Shown here piece after piece: positions 12,801 through 37,085 of a stretch of DNA of 64,000 nucleotides. The first letter of the stretch is position 1, and each line of letters starts with the position of its first letter. The notes below the pieces were generated by a model that saw only the letters and a program-made list of their open reading frames with translations, searched no databases and was not told where the DNA came from. Where the stretch lies: the NCBI RefSeq assembly GCF_000004075.3, contig NC_026657.2, positions 11,718,001 through 11,782,000 of the forward strand, in the 5' to 3' direction. Position numbers and translations under genes: made by a program. This stretch comes from Cucumis sativus (Eukaryota > Streptophyta > Magnoliopsida > Cucurbitales > Cucurbitaceae).

Positions 12801-13894
12801 ACTACGATAAATTAAAATAGACTACTTTGTGTCTATTTGTATCACGATAGACATAGATATTAATCTATCATATATTATTACAAATAAATTGTGTAATTAT
12901 TTTTAAAAAGTTTTTTTTTTGTTATTTAAAATATAGAAAAATATGAGATTGTATCGATATCTATCAATAACATTGATATAAATTTGTTTATGTTTATCAT
13001 CAATGAAATGGAATATTATTTTATAAATATCCTCAACAAATTTTCTATTCACGAATATTTACAATTCTAAAATTTCATTTGAAATAAGAAAACGAAAAAT
13101 ACAAAAAAAAATCTAAATTATCAATTATGTGGCAATGATATAATATTAAAAAAATAAAAAATAGTAAATTTGATAAAAAGAATTTAGCAAAATTGTATGC
13201 TTTTATAAACGATATTAATAAATAATAATCTAAAATTTTATGAATTAATTTGTAAATATTTTAGTTTATGTTTGGTATATTTGAAAATGATGAGGATTTT
13301 GAAACTTAGGGAGAAAAGGGAAATTAAGCCAATTTTGTTTGGAGTAAAAAGGTGAATAGATGTGGAAGAATGTGTAGTTGGGAGTGGCGGTAGTTGGAGT
13401 TGAGTGTGTGTCGTCGTACGGAGAAAAGAACACGCACACGTACGGCTGTCAAGATCGGCCCCTTCAAGAAGACGATCTCACAAGGGCCTTCAATACCCTC
13501 GCCTGCACATAATCATTCCCCCAACAGCAAAGGGTCAGTACGGTAAGCTTTGTAATTGTATGAAAGCAAGAAGGTTTAGCACATGGAGGGCTACAGCGTA
13601 AGCCGTTGCTGGCCACTTCACTGTTTTACACTGACCGCAACCCCTTTTTTCTTATAACCCCACCATTGGACTTTTCTTCATTTTACCTTTTTTTTTTCTT
13701 CTCTTTTGAATCAAATGAATGAATGAATTTTATGAACTCTCCATTCCCTCTTTTTCTTAAAGAATGATTCTCACTTCCTTCTTTTTCTTTTATCTTTAGT
13801 TAACTAACTCCCTGTTGTTACATTTCCATTTTGATCTTTTTTTTTTTTTCCTTTCTTCTTGGCTTGGCTTGGCTTTTCTTTCCCTCTTTCAGAA
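9892..13894. other. 4-kb AT-rich spacer
   Basis: Divergent intergenic region between the NLR gene and the zinc-finger gene. No protein-coding gene recognised. It holds a short (TA)n run near 10279-10299, a dispersed repeat copy at about 12720-13000, and a small GC-rich patch with a NotI site (GCGGCCGC) near 12027. From about 13380 on, base composition shifts towards GC with CACACG and TACG words, then to pyrimidine-rich DNA, consistent with the promoter and 5' leader of the zinc-finger gene. Confidence 0.55.
12720..13000. repeat. dispersed AT-rich repeat, copy 2
   Basis: Contains AAATATAGCAAATTGAACC and AAAATATAGTAAAATATA flanking words with GATAGAC, TCTATC and ATAGACATAGAT cores. It matches, in inverted orientation, the words at 33960-34010, and shares the core with copies near 2155, 20815 and 48400. 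No coding capacity. Confidence 0.5.
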
Positions 13895-16800
13895 ATGGAG
13901 CATCGAGATCAGAGTAAGTACCCTCTTTAGACTTTTGGGTTTTGTTCTGTTTTTGTTTATTTGTGTGGGTTCTTGTTTGTTGGAATTGGTGGTGGTGGAA
14001 TCTTGGGTTGGTGATTGTTGGGTGTTCTTTTTATTGTGAATTTGGGGATTTGGGTTTTTGTGGGTTTTGGAAGTTGGTTGTTTGTTTGTTGGGTATGTTT
14101 GTGTTGAAGGGTTTTGTTGGGTTTTGTAGGGCAAGAGAACCATGGAGTTCATGTTTGCAACAAATGTGGATGGCCCTTCCCAAACCCTCATCCAAGTGCC
14201 AAACATAGGCGTGCACATAAGAGAGTTTGTGGAACAATTGAAGGTTTCAAGTTGGTTGAGTCTGAGGCTAATGCCCTTTTGACTGTTGTTTCAGATGATG
14301 ATGTTGATGACAAAATCTCCAGTGAGAAGTCTATTCTTTATACTGTGTTCTTTATAGGTTTTGCAAAAGTTGGGTTTAAATCTTCTTGTCTTATCTTTCT
14401 TCTTCAGTAGTCTTGAACTTTGGATGAAAAGCAATTCTAGTCTTTGCTATTAACTTTTTTTTTAATGAATTATTTAATGGCACCCTGGCATCAGTATATG
14501 ATTTGTTTATTTACTTGACCATTATGTGTCAACTTGGAGAATTAGTACTTATTAGGTAGGTGTTTTATTTCCAAATGAATTTATGTTCTTGTTAAATGAT
14601 TGGTGAGTGTTAATGAGAACGGCTCAAATATCTTGGAAATTCTAGGGTAAAAAACAGAATATTTAAAAGCTGAGGGAACAAAGCAAAAGGGATGAAACTT
14701 GAAAGTGTAGGGATTAAAGTAGGAAAGTCATGGACCAAAGCTAAAAAGTTATTCGTTGGGTTCTCTTTAAAGTTACATTTATCTCTCTTTCTCTGTCTTT
14801 CTTTCTTGCTTTTATCTCTTCTTTCTTTTTCCGTTGGAAAGGACGGGCCTGTGATAATGAAAACTTCTGTGCCTTAAGTTGTTTTTAATTATGTCAGTAA
14901 ATGCTGCATAGGTCCAAAAGTTTTGGGAGGGAGATGCGGTGACGACAGTGTTGGCATGAAAACAAAATCAAAGGAATCTGAAGATGAAGTGTTTTCAGAT
15001 GCTGTTGCAGAGTTTTCAGAGAGCGTAGGACCAAAAAAACCCATGGGAGATGCTTTGGATTCAAGCGCGGCCAAGATGGTGGTGGAGGAGGAAATCAGTA
15101 GCTCCCAAACTTTGAAAGACAAAGAAGTTCTTGGTAAGTTTACTGTTTGGGACATGTTATTAGCTGTTTGTAGTCAGGTTAGTTTCAAACACAATTTTGA
15201 TTTCTTGTTAATTGTTTAGATATGTGTTATCTCAATTATGAAAAAAGTTGAACTCGGGTTTCCTGCCAAATATGGTGTATCTTGAACTGGCATTAGCATT
15301 GTAGGAATTGAAAATATCAGCTTATGTGGAAGGTTTAAAGTGTGCAATAACAATAATTTGAAAGGAATAATTGAAAAAAGAAAGTTTTGAATGGGTGAAG
15401 GGAAACACTAATAGTAGATAAGCTCATCCTTCATGGAGTGCTGTGCTAGTTTCTTATACTGTTATTAGAGCTGATGAGATTGGTTTTGTTTCTTCAACAT
15501 AATACAATCTATGTTTTTATAATACTTGATATTATTTTCAATCTCTTCAACTGACAACCAAATAGTGGAACGTTCAGTTATTGCAGAAACTACCATCAAT
15601 CAGTCAGGATGTGAGCAGGAAAAAAAAGTTAATCAAGAATTTGTGAATATTGAGACCGAGTCTAAAACTCCATTGTCAAGTTCTTCAACTGAAAATCAAA
15701 AAGATGAAAGTTCAGTTGCTGCAGAAACTGAAATCGATCAGTTAGGAAATGAGCAGGAAACCAAAGTTAATCGAGAACTTGTGGATCTTGAGACATCAAG
15801 CACTTCAACGGAAAATCAGAATGTGGAAAATTCAGTTGTTGTAGAAACAGAGCAGGAAAACAAAATTAATCAATTATATGGGAATCTTGAGACCAATTTT
15901 AGACATGAGAATTCGATGATTCCATCCATTGATCATATAAATACAACTACTACTACAGGCGACTTGTACCCAAATGATCCCGATACCATAGTAACTGCTC
16001 TGGAACAACCTCAATATTCCTTGCTGTCTCCTGATAGAATATGTGATGATGAGGACTTTGACTCATGTAAGAACTCGACAGAAGTTGCAGCAGCATCTGA
16101 AAAAATTGATAGTGATGAATCTGGGCCATCACCGAAAATGGAAGAAACTATTGAGATATCTACAGAGCCTTTGGCACATGATGGAACTTTTCAATTAGTG
16201 GTAGACAATGACATGTCAATCCATTCTGAAATTCCCCAAAGTGTTCTTTCAGCAGCTAATCCTCAAAGTGTGGTTGTTTCAGATGTTAAACCCATTGACT
16301 TGACTCAAGTGACGTATGATACTGGAAAAGAACTAGAGTCTTGTAGTTCTAACAACTTATTAGAGACTGATATAATAAAAGGAGAGAATGACAATGTACA
16401 TCTACCTTCTGTGTCAAGTGACTTAAACACTTTAGACCATCCTGAGGCTTTGGTTGAAGAATTAGAGAACCATAAGGAAGTTAAATTAACCAGTTGTGTT
16501 GTACAGGACCCTCATGGAGGAGTCAGTGGTTTAAAAGACAAATCTAAGGATCCCATTCCCAAAGGGAGTTATTTTAATTTGCAGGCAGAACCATTTGATC
16601 AAGTAGCTTCTTTCGACACAAAAATTATGGAAAGTAGGCAAAAACAGGAAGAAGTGGTCAAGAATGTGTCAGTTGATGTGAAAGGTGATTGTTCTAGTCA
16701 TAGTGGCCAGGAAGCAGCAGAAATTCCCATTCAAGAAACGAATGCAGCTCAGATTAAGAATTTACTGAGTGAAAATGAAGGGCACAGTAAGAGTCAAATC

Positions 16801-18502
16801 TTAAGTGATGTTGCAATTGGGATTGGTAGTATTCCCTCAGCCTCCCTTTCTTCAGAAGTTGAATCAGTGGCCCCTTCCAAGAATTCTCTTGATAATCTTT
16901 CCGACAATGTAACAGAAGTCTTGTTCAGTGAAGTTGAGAGAGGAGAGGTTCTTCTACAGGATGACGAGAACAAGGAAGGAGCATGCGGAAGAGATTTTGA
17001 GGACACAGTTCAAATTCATCTTCCGGTTGATGCTCATGAGAGAAAAGATAACTTTGTTAATGAAAAGGATAAATTTGACAATTTGTATATAGCTGGAGTT
17101 GAAGACAAGAAAGACCCTCCAGAGGAAAAGTTTTCAATGGGGATTGATGCCACTCCTGAACCTGCCACTACCAACAAGGAGAATCAATGCATTGCTGTTG
17201 CTGAAGAGATAGCAGAAGAATCTCCTCGGAAAATTTCTCTGATTGAAAGCATTGGTTCAAGAAAATTTGACACTAGTTTAGTTTCAGATACTCAGGAAAG
17301 TGTAAAGGAAAATGATTGTAGTAGTTTTGTTCATGTGGTATGCCCTACTGAAGTAAATGCTGACTATGGGCAGTATCATATTGGAGACTCCAACTCAGTT
17401 CAAGATTCTTCTGTCGTCCATGCCATTGCCAACAGAGAGGGAAATCTGGTTTCTGTCAGTAATGAAACTGTCGCTGGTAAATCGGACACTTTTCAGGATG
17501 GAAGTGTGACACAGCTTGCTGGAGATGGAGTTGCTTCTGAAACTTGGAAAGATGACGGTGCAAAAACTGACGCACCAAAAACTGACGTGAAACCACAGCT
17601 TACATCGTCCCTTCTTGATGCTTCAGTTGATGCAATTAGTCAAACTGACAGTCTTGAAGGCAACTGGGGGTCTGTGTCAGGTACTCATATACTTTGTATA
17701 AACTGCCCTTGAGATTTTCATTGATAAGATGTTTTTCCAATTGGTGTTTAGCTGTATTTATGATAACTGATATATTTTTATAACAGAAACTTTCTTAATA
17801 TTTATTAATATGTTTTCTTGATCGAGAGGGACAGTGCTCTCAACTCAGTCAGATTTACTAGCTGTTGTTGATGGCGAAGTAACACCGCAAGCCCGGGCCG
17901 GAGCAGAGGAAACCGATTTGAGGAAGGCGAATGCTGCACCGGAGAGACAACATTCCGACAGATCTGATTTGTTTGAGCCTCCATCTTTTATGACACTGGT
18001 TGAACCAAATGGTGGTGGAATTCCAAATTCAGCCACTACCGAAATCCAGACTGCACGAAACCGAGAGCAGCCAAATCCTACATCCCTACAAGCTGGCTGG
18101 TTTCCATCTTATACTCATGTTGCAAATGACTCGCCTGGAAGAAAGAAGAATGAAGCAATCATCGCCAAGGTGACAAACTGGAGTGCGGGAAAGCCACACA
18201 CTGCTCTCAAGAACCTTTTGGATGATGCTGCACTCGAAAACAAGCAGAAATCATCACCAACCCAAAAAGATAATCTGGCTTCCATGATTCAGAAAGATGA
18301 AAAACCAATGAAAAAGGTCGACTCTATTCCGAAAAAGGTCGACTCCATTGCACTGCCGAATTCTCCTACCTCACAGTTGGTAAACAGGGAGTTTGCAAAT
18401 GAGTGGAACTCTCCTGCAAGATATCCATCAGACATCAGGAGAGAGAGGAGAAAAGGTAGGCCATATTGGGCGCAATTTGTATGCTGTTCTTCAGTGCATT
18501 AG
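13895..18502 (+). CDS. C2H2 zinc-finger protein with long acidic tail
   Basis: Plant protein of about 1071 residues; its function is not known to me. Exons: 13895-13913, 14130-14321, 14912-15133, 15566-17680, 17835-18502; all junctions keep phase 1. Near the N-terminus is a classic C2H2 finger, C-x2-C-x12-H-x3-H (C16, C19, H32, H36), reading VCNKCGWPFPNPHPSAKHRR, then AHKRVCGTIEGFKL. The large fourth exon is acidic, serine-rich and low in complexity; its first part holds three diverged tandem repeats of about 40 residues (STENQ...AETE...NQ...ETE). The C-terminus is better ordered: FEPPSFMTLVE, AGWFPSYTHV, NEAIIAKVTNWSAGKPHT and the end GRPYWAQFVCCSSVH. A short tandem KKVDSIPKKVDSI lies near the end. 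Probably nuclear, with DNA, RNA or protein binding by one finger. The exon-4 acceptor is the least certain junction. Confidence 0.85.
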
Positions 18503-20404
18503 TAGGGTTAGATTGTTGAATGTTGAGATGAATGTTATTTAGCTGTATGATCTACTTCTATAGATTACTCATATATTACTGCTAAATTTTCAGGATGCTT
18601 TGTTTTTTGTGGCAATTGTTGGCTTCTTTTGTCAAATTCATACTTTATTTTTTTTTCTCTATGTTTGATTTACATTTGGACATTCCTATAGTTATGTTGT
18701 GATAAATGGCTTTGATAGTGAGCCTAATTCTTTAGAAGTTTAAACTGTAAGGTCTTTCTGGAATACCAGAATGTATCTTGATCATTGAATAACTTCATAA
18801 AACATATCTACTTCACATCACATCTTCTTTTGTTGTTAGATTTGAATGCATTCAAAGAAAAGCTTGAAATATTACAAAATGAATTGTTGCCTAACTCTTA
18901 TACGACTTATCTACCATTAGGATGGAGATCATCAATGGTGGTAACCCTTCCATTCTTCCAAGCTGATAACATGTATCGAGCTCCTAAAGTAAAGTGACTC
19001 CTCACACGAGGAAGCCTTATTTGAAATTCTAAATTAAAAATGTAAAACCTATATACTAATTATTTTTTAATCAAACAAAGAAAACAATTTATACTTTTAT
19101 AAGAATATTTGTATCAACATAATTTCAAAAGACTTCATTAAGTAGATCGAAGCGATTTTTCATTTTTAACTTTTCTCTACTTGTTCGAGTTTTTCTCAAA
19201 TACTATTGAAAATTGAGGAGGATTGTACCAATACTTAGACGACTTGGAGCCAATTTTTAGAAGAAAAAAAATACCCCAACAAATTATTGTATTTATTTTC
19301 AAGTATTTTCTTCTTTTTCAATAAATAGAAAATAGAACCACAGCTAAGCTATCAGTTAAAAATATGTTTCAAAACCATTTGTTCTTTGAGACCTTCCACT
19401 AAAAGTGAAGGTTTGGCATGAAAACAAATTTATTTTTTTTATAGAAATAAATATCAAGGCATTTTGGTGTAAATTTGTTTTTAGATGGTTATCATGTATT
19501 TAAGAAGTTCAAAGAAGAATGGTTTTTTTTTCTAGATAGACTAAAATATTTACAAATATAGGATAAAAATCTATTAATTGATGTATGAAATTTTAAAGAA
19601 AAGCTTGAAGCCCTGATTACAAACAAACTAGTGAATGAACATAATCAAATATCCCTTCATCCAAACCACAAAATACCTAAAATAACAAGATCATTAGATC
19701 TGTTGAATGGGTGGTAAAAATATTTCACAAAAAAATTGGAAAGTAAAAGGGGGATGGGAGAGAATAGGTTTAAAACCATTCATAACAAGAGTGGAGAAAT
19801 AGAAAGTTCATAGCCCCTATAAATTGAATTGAATAATCAACAAATTTGAGTCTTTTAAATAAAAATTGCAAATTTCAAGACTTGACTTTGAAAACACAAA
19901 CACGAATTTGACTAAGCTCCCTTCCTTATAATTTACTTGGAGAATCATCAAAAATACTTGTGGTCTAATAACCTCAATACAAAATAACAAATTGAAGAAC
20001 CAAAACTCCTAACAGAATTGACTTTCACAAATGTCTAAGCTGTTGAAGGATTCCTCTAAATTACATTCCCAATAAGCCACTCCTCCTTTTTGCCCCTTCC
20101 CTCATCAATCATATTAACTAACTTGAAGCTCAAACGACCTTTGTGACTCTTTATTAAGCAGCAATGTTGACCCAGAATGTGTCCCCCCCCCCAAAAAAAA
20201 AAAGAATTTTTTTCATCAGTGTTCTCAATATATTCTTCAAATGAGAGAATGTGGGAAATATTGGCTTCTCAACTTGGAAAATGATGGAAATACCAGAAAA
20301 GAAGTCAATAACACACCAGACCAGATATACATAACCTTCAGTGAATTTTCCCACAGCAAGAACGATCAGATTTTCCCTATAAGCCTCAAGATAGCCATCT
20401 ATTC
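18503..20404. other. spacer between convergent genes
   Basis: Downstream ends of the zinc-finger gene (+) and SEC23 (-) face each other here, so both 3' untranslated regions lie in it. Sequence is AT-rich, with a run of C followed by A at about 20179-20203. No gene or recognisable mobile element was seen. Confidence 0.5.
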
Positions 20405-32401
<11,997 letters not shown>

Positions 32402-33929
32402 TGTGAATTGAGGAACAGAATAGGAAAATTGATGATTTTTTGGAATAGGAAGTGGGGTTTTCCCGCTAGTGGAGAAATTGGGTATTGGAAAGTGGGATTG
32501 GAAAGAGAGAAAAACGAGAGAAAGAAGGTAATTGAGGCGACCCCCTGAGAAATTGCAGAGAAGGGGTCACCGCAGGTTGAAGAAGAAGAAGAGAAAAATG
32601 GAAATTGGAAATTGGAGAAGAGGGGTTGAGATTGAGAGAGATTTGGTGGGCAAAGTCACCTTTGGTCTAACTTTGTGAAATGCGCCAAATAAGCTTAAAC
32701 GCAAGCATTTATTAGAAACTTCCTTTTTATTTCTTTCTGCACATTTGTGACTACAATTTTCCCTAACCTACCACTTTTGCAAACATAGCCCTCTTCTTTC
32801 CCCGTTCCATAAAACATCAATTATCATTATATAACTAATCATCTTCCATTATGTTATTTTTAACTTTTTATAAGTACTTAATATTACCTTTAAGTACGTT
32901 AATACATGTTTAAAAAGATGGAATGAATTGGATTTGTAGTAGGTTTTAATTTCAATCACATGTATGAATTGAATTTGTAATAATAATTTCACTTTTCTAT
33001 AGTTTTTAACTCGACCTTGTTTTCCACTGTTTTGATGTCTCATGATCTCCTTTTCGTTCCACTTTTGGTTCTATACCGACACCCTTTAAATTTAGTATAG
33101 TACTAGTTACATTCTAGCCTCCCAACATGTTCAACAACTTGAAAGTTTTAGTAAAATTTATTTATAGATTATGAAAAGAATATTAAAACTTATTGAAATA
33201 ATCAACATATGTATATGTATGTCATAAGAAGTCCTTACTAATTTGTGTATATAAAATTGTTGACTTTTTTTTGTTGTGAATAGAAAAATAAATGAGATTT
33301 TAACCTAATACTCAATAGGGATATAGATTTGCATTCTACATTAAGTTCAAAACCTTAAGGTGTCGTGACTATTGATATAGGTTGACAATGGAGAGTTTAT
33401 TAATGTGTAAGTAATAAAGCTATGTTTGCTTATGACTAAGGTAAGATATTGTTTTGCTAGGCTTCCTTTCTCGTTCCCTGTGTTGTTTTAAGAAATTACA
33501 TTGTATGTAAAAGAGATTCAAGATGTGTGTTTATAAACAATCGGTGTTTGTATATTTCATGTGAAATCTCCACAAAGAGGAAACGAGTTTACTATTAAGA
33601 CAAATGTAAGAATACGGGAGGGTTCTAATGGCTAAAATATCTTCATCACACCCAATATCAAGTTTTCTTTCAAAGAAAAATATTACATAAGAAATGAAAA
33701 TATGGTATGGACAAATATAGGTTTAAGTTAATCTCTACGAGGAATTCATCGTCTTATACATCTTAATATCCAACTTCAACGTTTCTTTTTATACATGATT
33801 TTTTTTGTTTAACACTAATATAAGTTTGAGTGATTCAATTAAATGATGTTATTCCCATGTGATTGCCGCCTATTAGATTATTAAATTATAAAATTTAATT
33901 TCGAATGACAAAGCTAGTAAACATTTAAA

Positions 33930-34035
33930 ATATGAAAATGATAGACATAAACTGTGAAATTTTATTATGTTTTATAAGTATTTTGATTCATTTTGCTATA
34001 TTTTGAAAATAGTTTGATAATATATATGCTTTTAA
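33930..34035. repeat. dispersed AT-rich repeat, copy 4
   Basis: ATGATAGACATAAAC followed by TTTATAAGTATTTTGATTC and ATTTTGCTATATTTTGAAAA: the same words as the copy at 12720-13000, in the opposite orientation. Confidence 0.5.
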
Positions 34036-35419
34036 AGTTAAATATTCTTTTATAAAAAAAATGTTGAAATCAAATATACTTTTTATTTTAACTAGCTGAA
34101 TTAATTTGTAAATAAAAAACTATAATGATTTAAATATAAATATTTGTATTGGAGAAATGAGTTTGTTTTCCTAACGAAAAATTATTCGTTTTTTAAAATC
34201 ATATGTTCTATTTATACTTTAAGATTAAAAAAGATGTTTATACAAAAGTTACAAAAAGAAAATCATCAAATTGAATTCTTGAGTTTATATATTATATGGA
34301 CATTGACAAATCAAATCATATTTTTTTAGTTAAAAAAAAAAAGTAAACAAATTAGGTTAAATTCATCCTCTAAACCAAATAAATTTCCTAGTGTAAAGTA
34401 TATTTTTCAAATACAAAAATAATATGGGATTGTTTTCTTACTTCAATTATATTTCTTATTAATTGAATAAATATACAAAAGTTTAAAGAATTTAAAGGAA
34501 AAAATCTTAAAATAAATTAACTGTTTGATGGTGGGAAGAAAATAGTATATAACATTTTATGAAGATTTGGGTAGAAATGACCCAAATTCAAGATCCACTT
34601 GGAATGCCTACAAATATATGTTTTCTAAAAATTGACAATACTTTGAATACAAACTTTGACAAACTATTTTTTCGAGAGTCTTTTATATTCAAGTTTGTTT
34701 AATCAGCTATATAATAAAATTACTTTTATCAATGTCAAATATAAATTAACTGGTTAGTGTCGATTGTTGAAAGCTATCGTCAACAATGGTTGTTAGGGAT
34801 AGCAAATATTCTTATGGAGTTAGGTCTCTACGGAATGGGTGAGAAATCCACGGTTTGATTGGGTTGGGGGACACAAATAGGATCCTCAAATCAAGACAAT
34901 GAAGATATTCCCGATCTCACTTGAATATATGTATTTATTTATTTATTAAATTACTTGTGACACTTAAATTCAAAATAATAGCTTTTGTTAGCTACGGTTT
35001 TAATATTATTTTAATTCTATTAAATAATTAAATTAGCTTAATCTTTTTACTAAATTCTAAATAAAGATTGTTAAAACATTTGTAATTAATAATTGCAAAT
35101 CTAAATTTATTTTAAAAAGTATACCATTTTGACATTTCTTACATCACATAACATTTGGTAATAACCATTAGGTAGCTAAAAATTCAAGCACGAGAGTTTG
35201 TTAACGAAGAGTGGTAATAAATGACTTAATAATAATAGAAAAAACACCCGTATAACTAGGGATGCAAGAGTAATCTGACATCCCCAATAATGTGGACTAT
35301 CCAACCCAGGTTATAAGGGTTGGGTTGGGTTAGTTTAAATTTGGGTTGGGTTGGTTTCTTTTTTTTTTTCTGCTTAGTTTGGTCTCGGGTTGGGATTAAA
35401 AAAATTCATTTCAATGATG

Positions 35420-35421
<2 letters not shown>

Positions 35422-35488
<67 letters not shown>
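35422..35488. repeat. (AT)n microsatellite
   Basis: About 33 perfect AT units, directly next to another copy of the dispersed AT-rich repeat (35495-35565, with AAATTTGACAAACTATTTAC). Likely length-variable. Confidence 0.97.
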
Positions 35489-35489
<1 letters not shown>

Positions 35490-35654
35490 CAATGTTTTTT
35501 TTAAATAGAAAAAATTTGACAAACTATTTACATTCTATTGAACAAAACTACTAAAACACAAAATACACTACACTTCGATTTTGTAAGGTGTTTTATTTTT
35601 GACAATTCACCAATTTAATTATAATATAATTATTAATTTAGTAAATAGAAAAGA

Positions 35655-35935
35655 AAAAAACTAGGTCACAGACTCACGCCTCTCAACACTTCATTCGCTT
35701 TAGTCTTTAAAGTTTCAAACTCTTCACGTTGTGCCTCATCTCTTTGACTCACTGTCTCCTTCTCACCTCTCAAACTCTTCACACCACACCTCATCTCTCT
35801 TCACACCGTCGACATTCACCATCTCCTTCTTAGTCTTCCACATTCACTATCTCATTCGCAATCTCCCATGTTCAATGTCTCATTCTTAGTCTCCGATTCG
35901 ACTTCTCGATCCTCGACGTTCAACATTAAAAATGA
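35655..35935. repeat. pyrimidine-rich degenerate repeat tract
   Basis: CT-rich stretch made of loosely repeated phrases such as CTCAAACTCTTCAC, CTTCACACC, CATCTC and TTAGTCT. It stands out from the AT-rich surroundings. No open frame of note. It may be the leader of a decayed element or gene. Confidence 0.4.
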
Positions 35936-36885
35936 GAACCCAACCAATATTAATTAAGTCATTCTAAATAAAAATGATGTGATCCATTGCTTGCTTGTGA
36001 TTTTTGTTTAATCTAGATCTAAAAAATATAAGTGTTTCTTTTAAAATTTTAGGTGGTATTTGGTTCACATTTTGAACCGTTAAATTTTACAAAAAAGTTA
36101 TTTTTTAAAAAATTGTGGCATTTGACAAGATCATAAAATGTATTTTCTAAAATTTAGTTTACAAAATAATTCATTTTAGAGAAATCAATACCAACCAACT
36201 TTTTTATAAAATAAATTATCAAACTAACGGTGAATTCACAATTTTTAGTGGACTCCATGCTTTATTACACTATTCAAATTACTATATATTACACTAAATT
36301 ATTTTCTCCCACAAAAATATCAAAACTATACATTTGGTTTTGGATTGGAAAAAATACCTCGATCCTTCCATGTTCTCTCCCTATCTTTTTTAATACATAC
36401 CTACATATTTTTTTTTCAAAATATATTTCTTTCTAAAAAAATCAAAATATACGTATTTCAAATTAGGTCCTAAAGTTTCACAATTCTTTACAGTAATTTG
36501 ACTAATTATAAACATTTTTTTTGTATGGAACAAACCAAACAAAATTATTAATATGAATACTTATAGAAAAATCTAACTATAACTGTTTAAATTTTAAACA
36601 TTTTTCTTTTATAGATTACCCTTAGAAACCAAACAGATAAAATAATCTCAAATCACATGGAGGAAAAGTATATTATTTATGATATAATTGTCACTTTATT
36701 CTCCATCATCTTCTTTCAATGTTTATTTAATCACACCATGTTAAGCGAATCCATTTAGAAGTTAGAAGAGAAGATATTTGAATTTTGTTAAATGTTAATC
36801 AATAGTTAAGCATTATTACCGATAGAATTAATTTAAATATTAGATTTGGTCATCCTCATATCAGAAAAAAACGAGACATTTTCGG

Positions 36886-36893
36886 TTCTGGAA
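36886..36893. promoter_or_regulatory. heat-shock element core upstream of FKBP62
   Basis: TTCTGGAA is a perfect inverted pair of HSE units (TTCnnGAA), 58 bp before a TATA box (36951). A further TTC lies at 36881-36883, but in the wrong spacing for a full three-unit element. ROF1/FKBP62 of Arabidopsis is known to be heat-induced, which makes the site plausible. Confidence 0.45.
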
Positions 36894-36950
36894 AAATCGT
36901 GAACTCGCCAGATCAACAGAACTCTCTAGACTCTCATCTTCCTCTCTCCC

Positions 36951-36957
36951 TATAAAA
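36951..36957 (+). promoter_or_regulatory. TATA box of the FKBP62 gene
   Basis: TATAAAA follows a CT-rich stretch and lies 135 bp before the start codon, giving a predicted transcription start near 36980 and a 5' leader of about 100 bases. Confidence 0.6.
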
Positions 36958-37085
36958 TCCATTCCCCATTACTCCGAACTTCGAGAATCGATCGCCATTC
37001 GACATTTGACGTAGCTCGCTATTTGCTTTTCTTGTTTCATTCGCATACTCTCTCATACTTCATTTCTTTCTGATTCTTTCCCGCC

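Larger units (their letters stand above)
32402..36880. other. 4.5-kb AT-rich spacer between divergent genes
   Basis: Lies between the SEC23 start (-) and the FKBP62 start (+), so it contains both promoters. It holds a dispersed repeat copy near 33930-34035, GGGTTGG-rich patches near 34860 and 35310-35395, a long (AT)n run, another repeat copy near 35495-35565, and a pyrimidine-rich tract at 35655-35935. No gene recognised. Confidence 0.55.

Noticed and set aside
34860..35395. GGGTTGG-rich patches as possible telomere-like DNA
   Set aside because: The unit is not the plant telomere repeat TTTAGGG, and copies are few and irregular.
35320..35508. Open frame ending in a long Ile-Tyr run
   Set aside because: Created by the (AT)n microsatellite.
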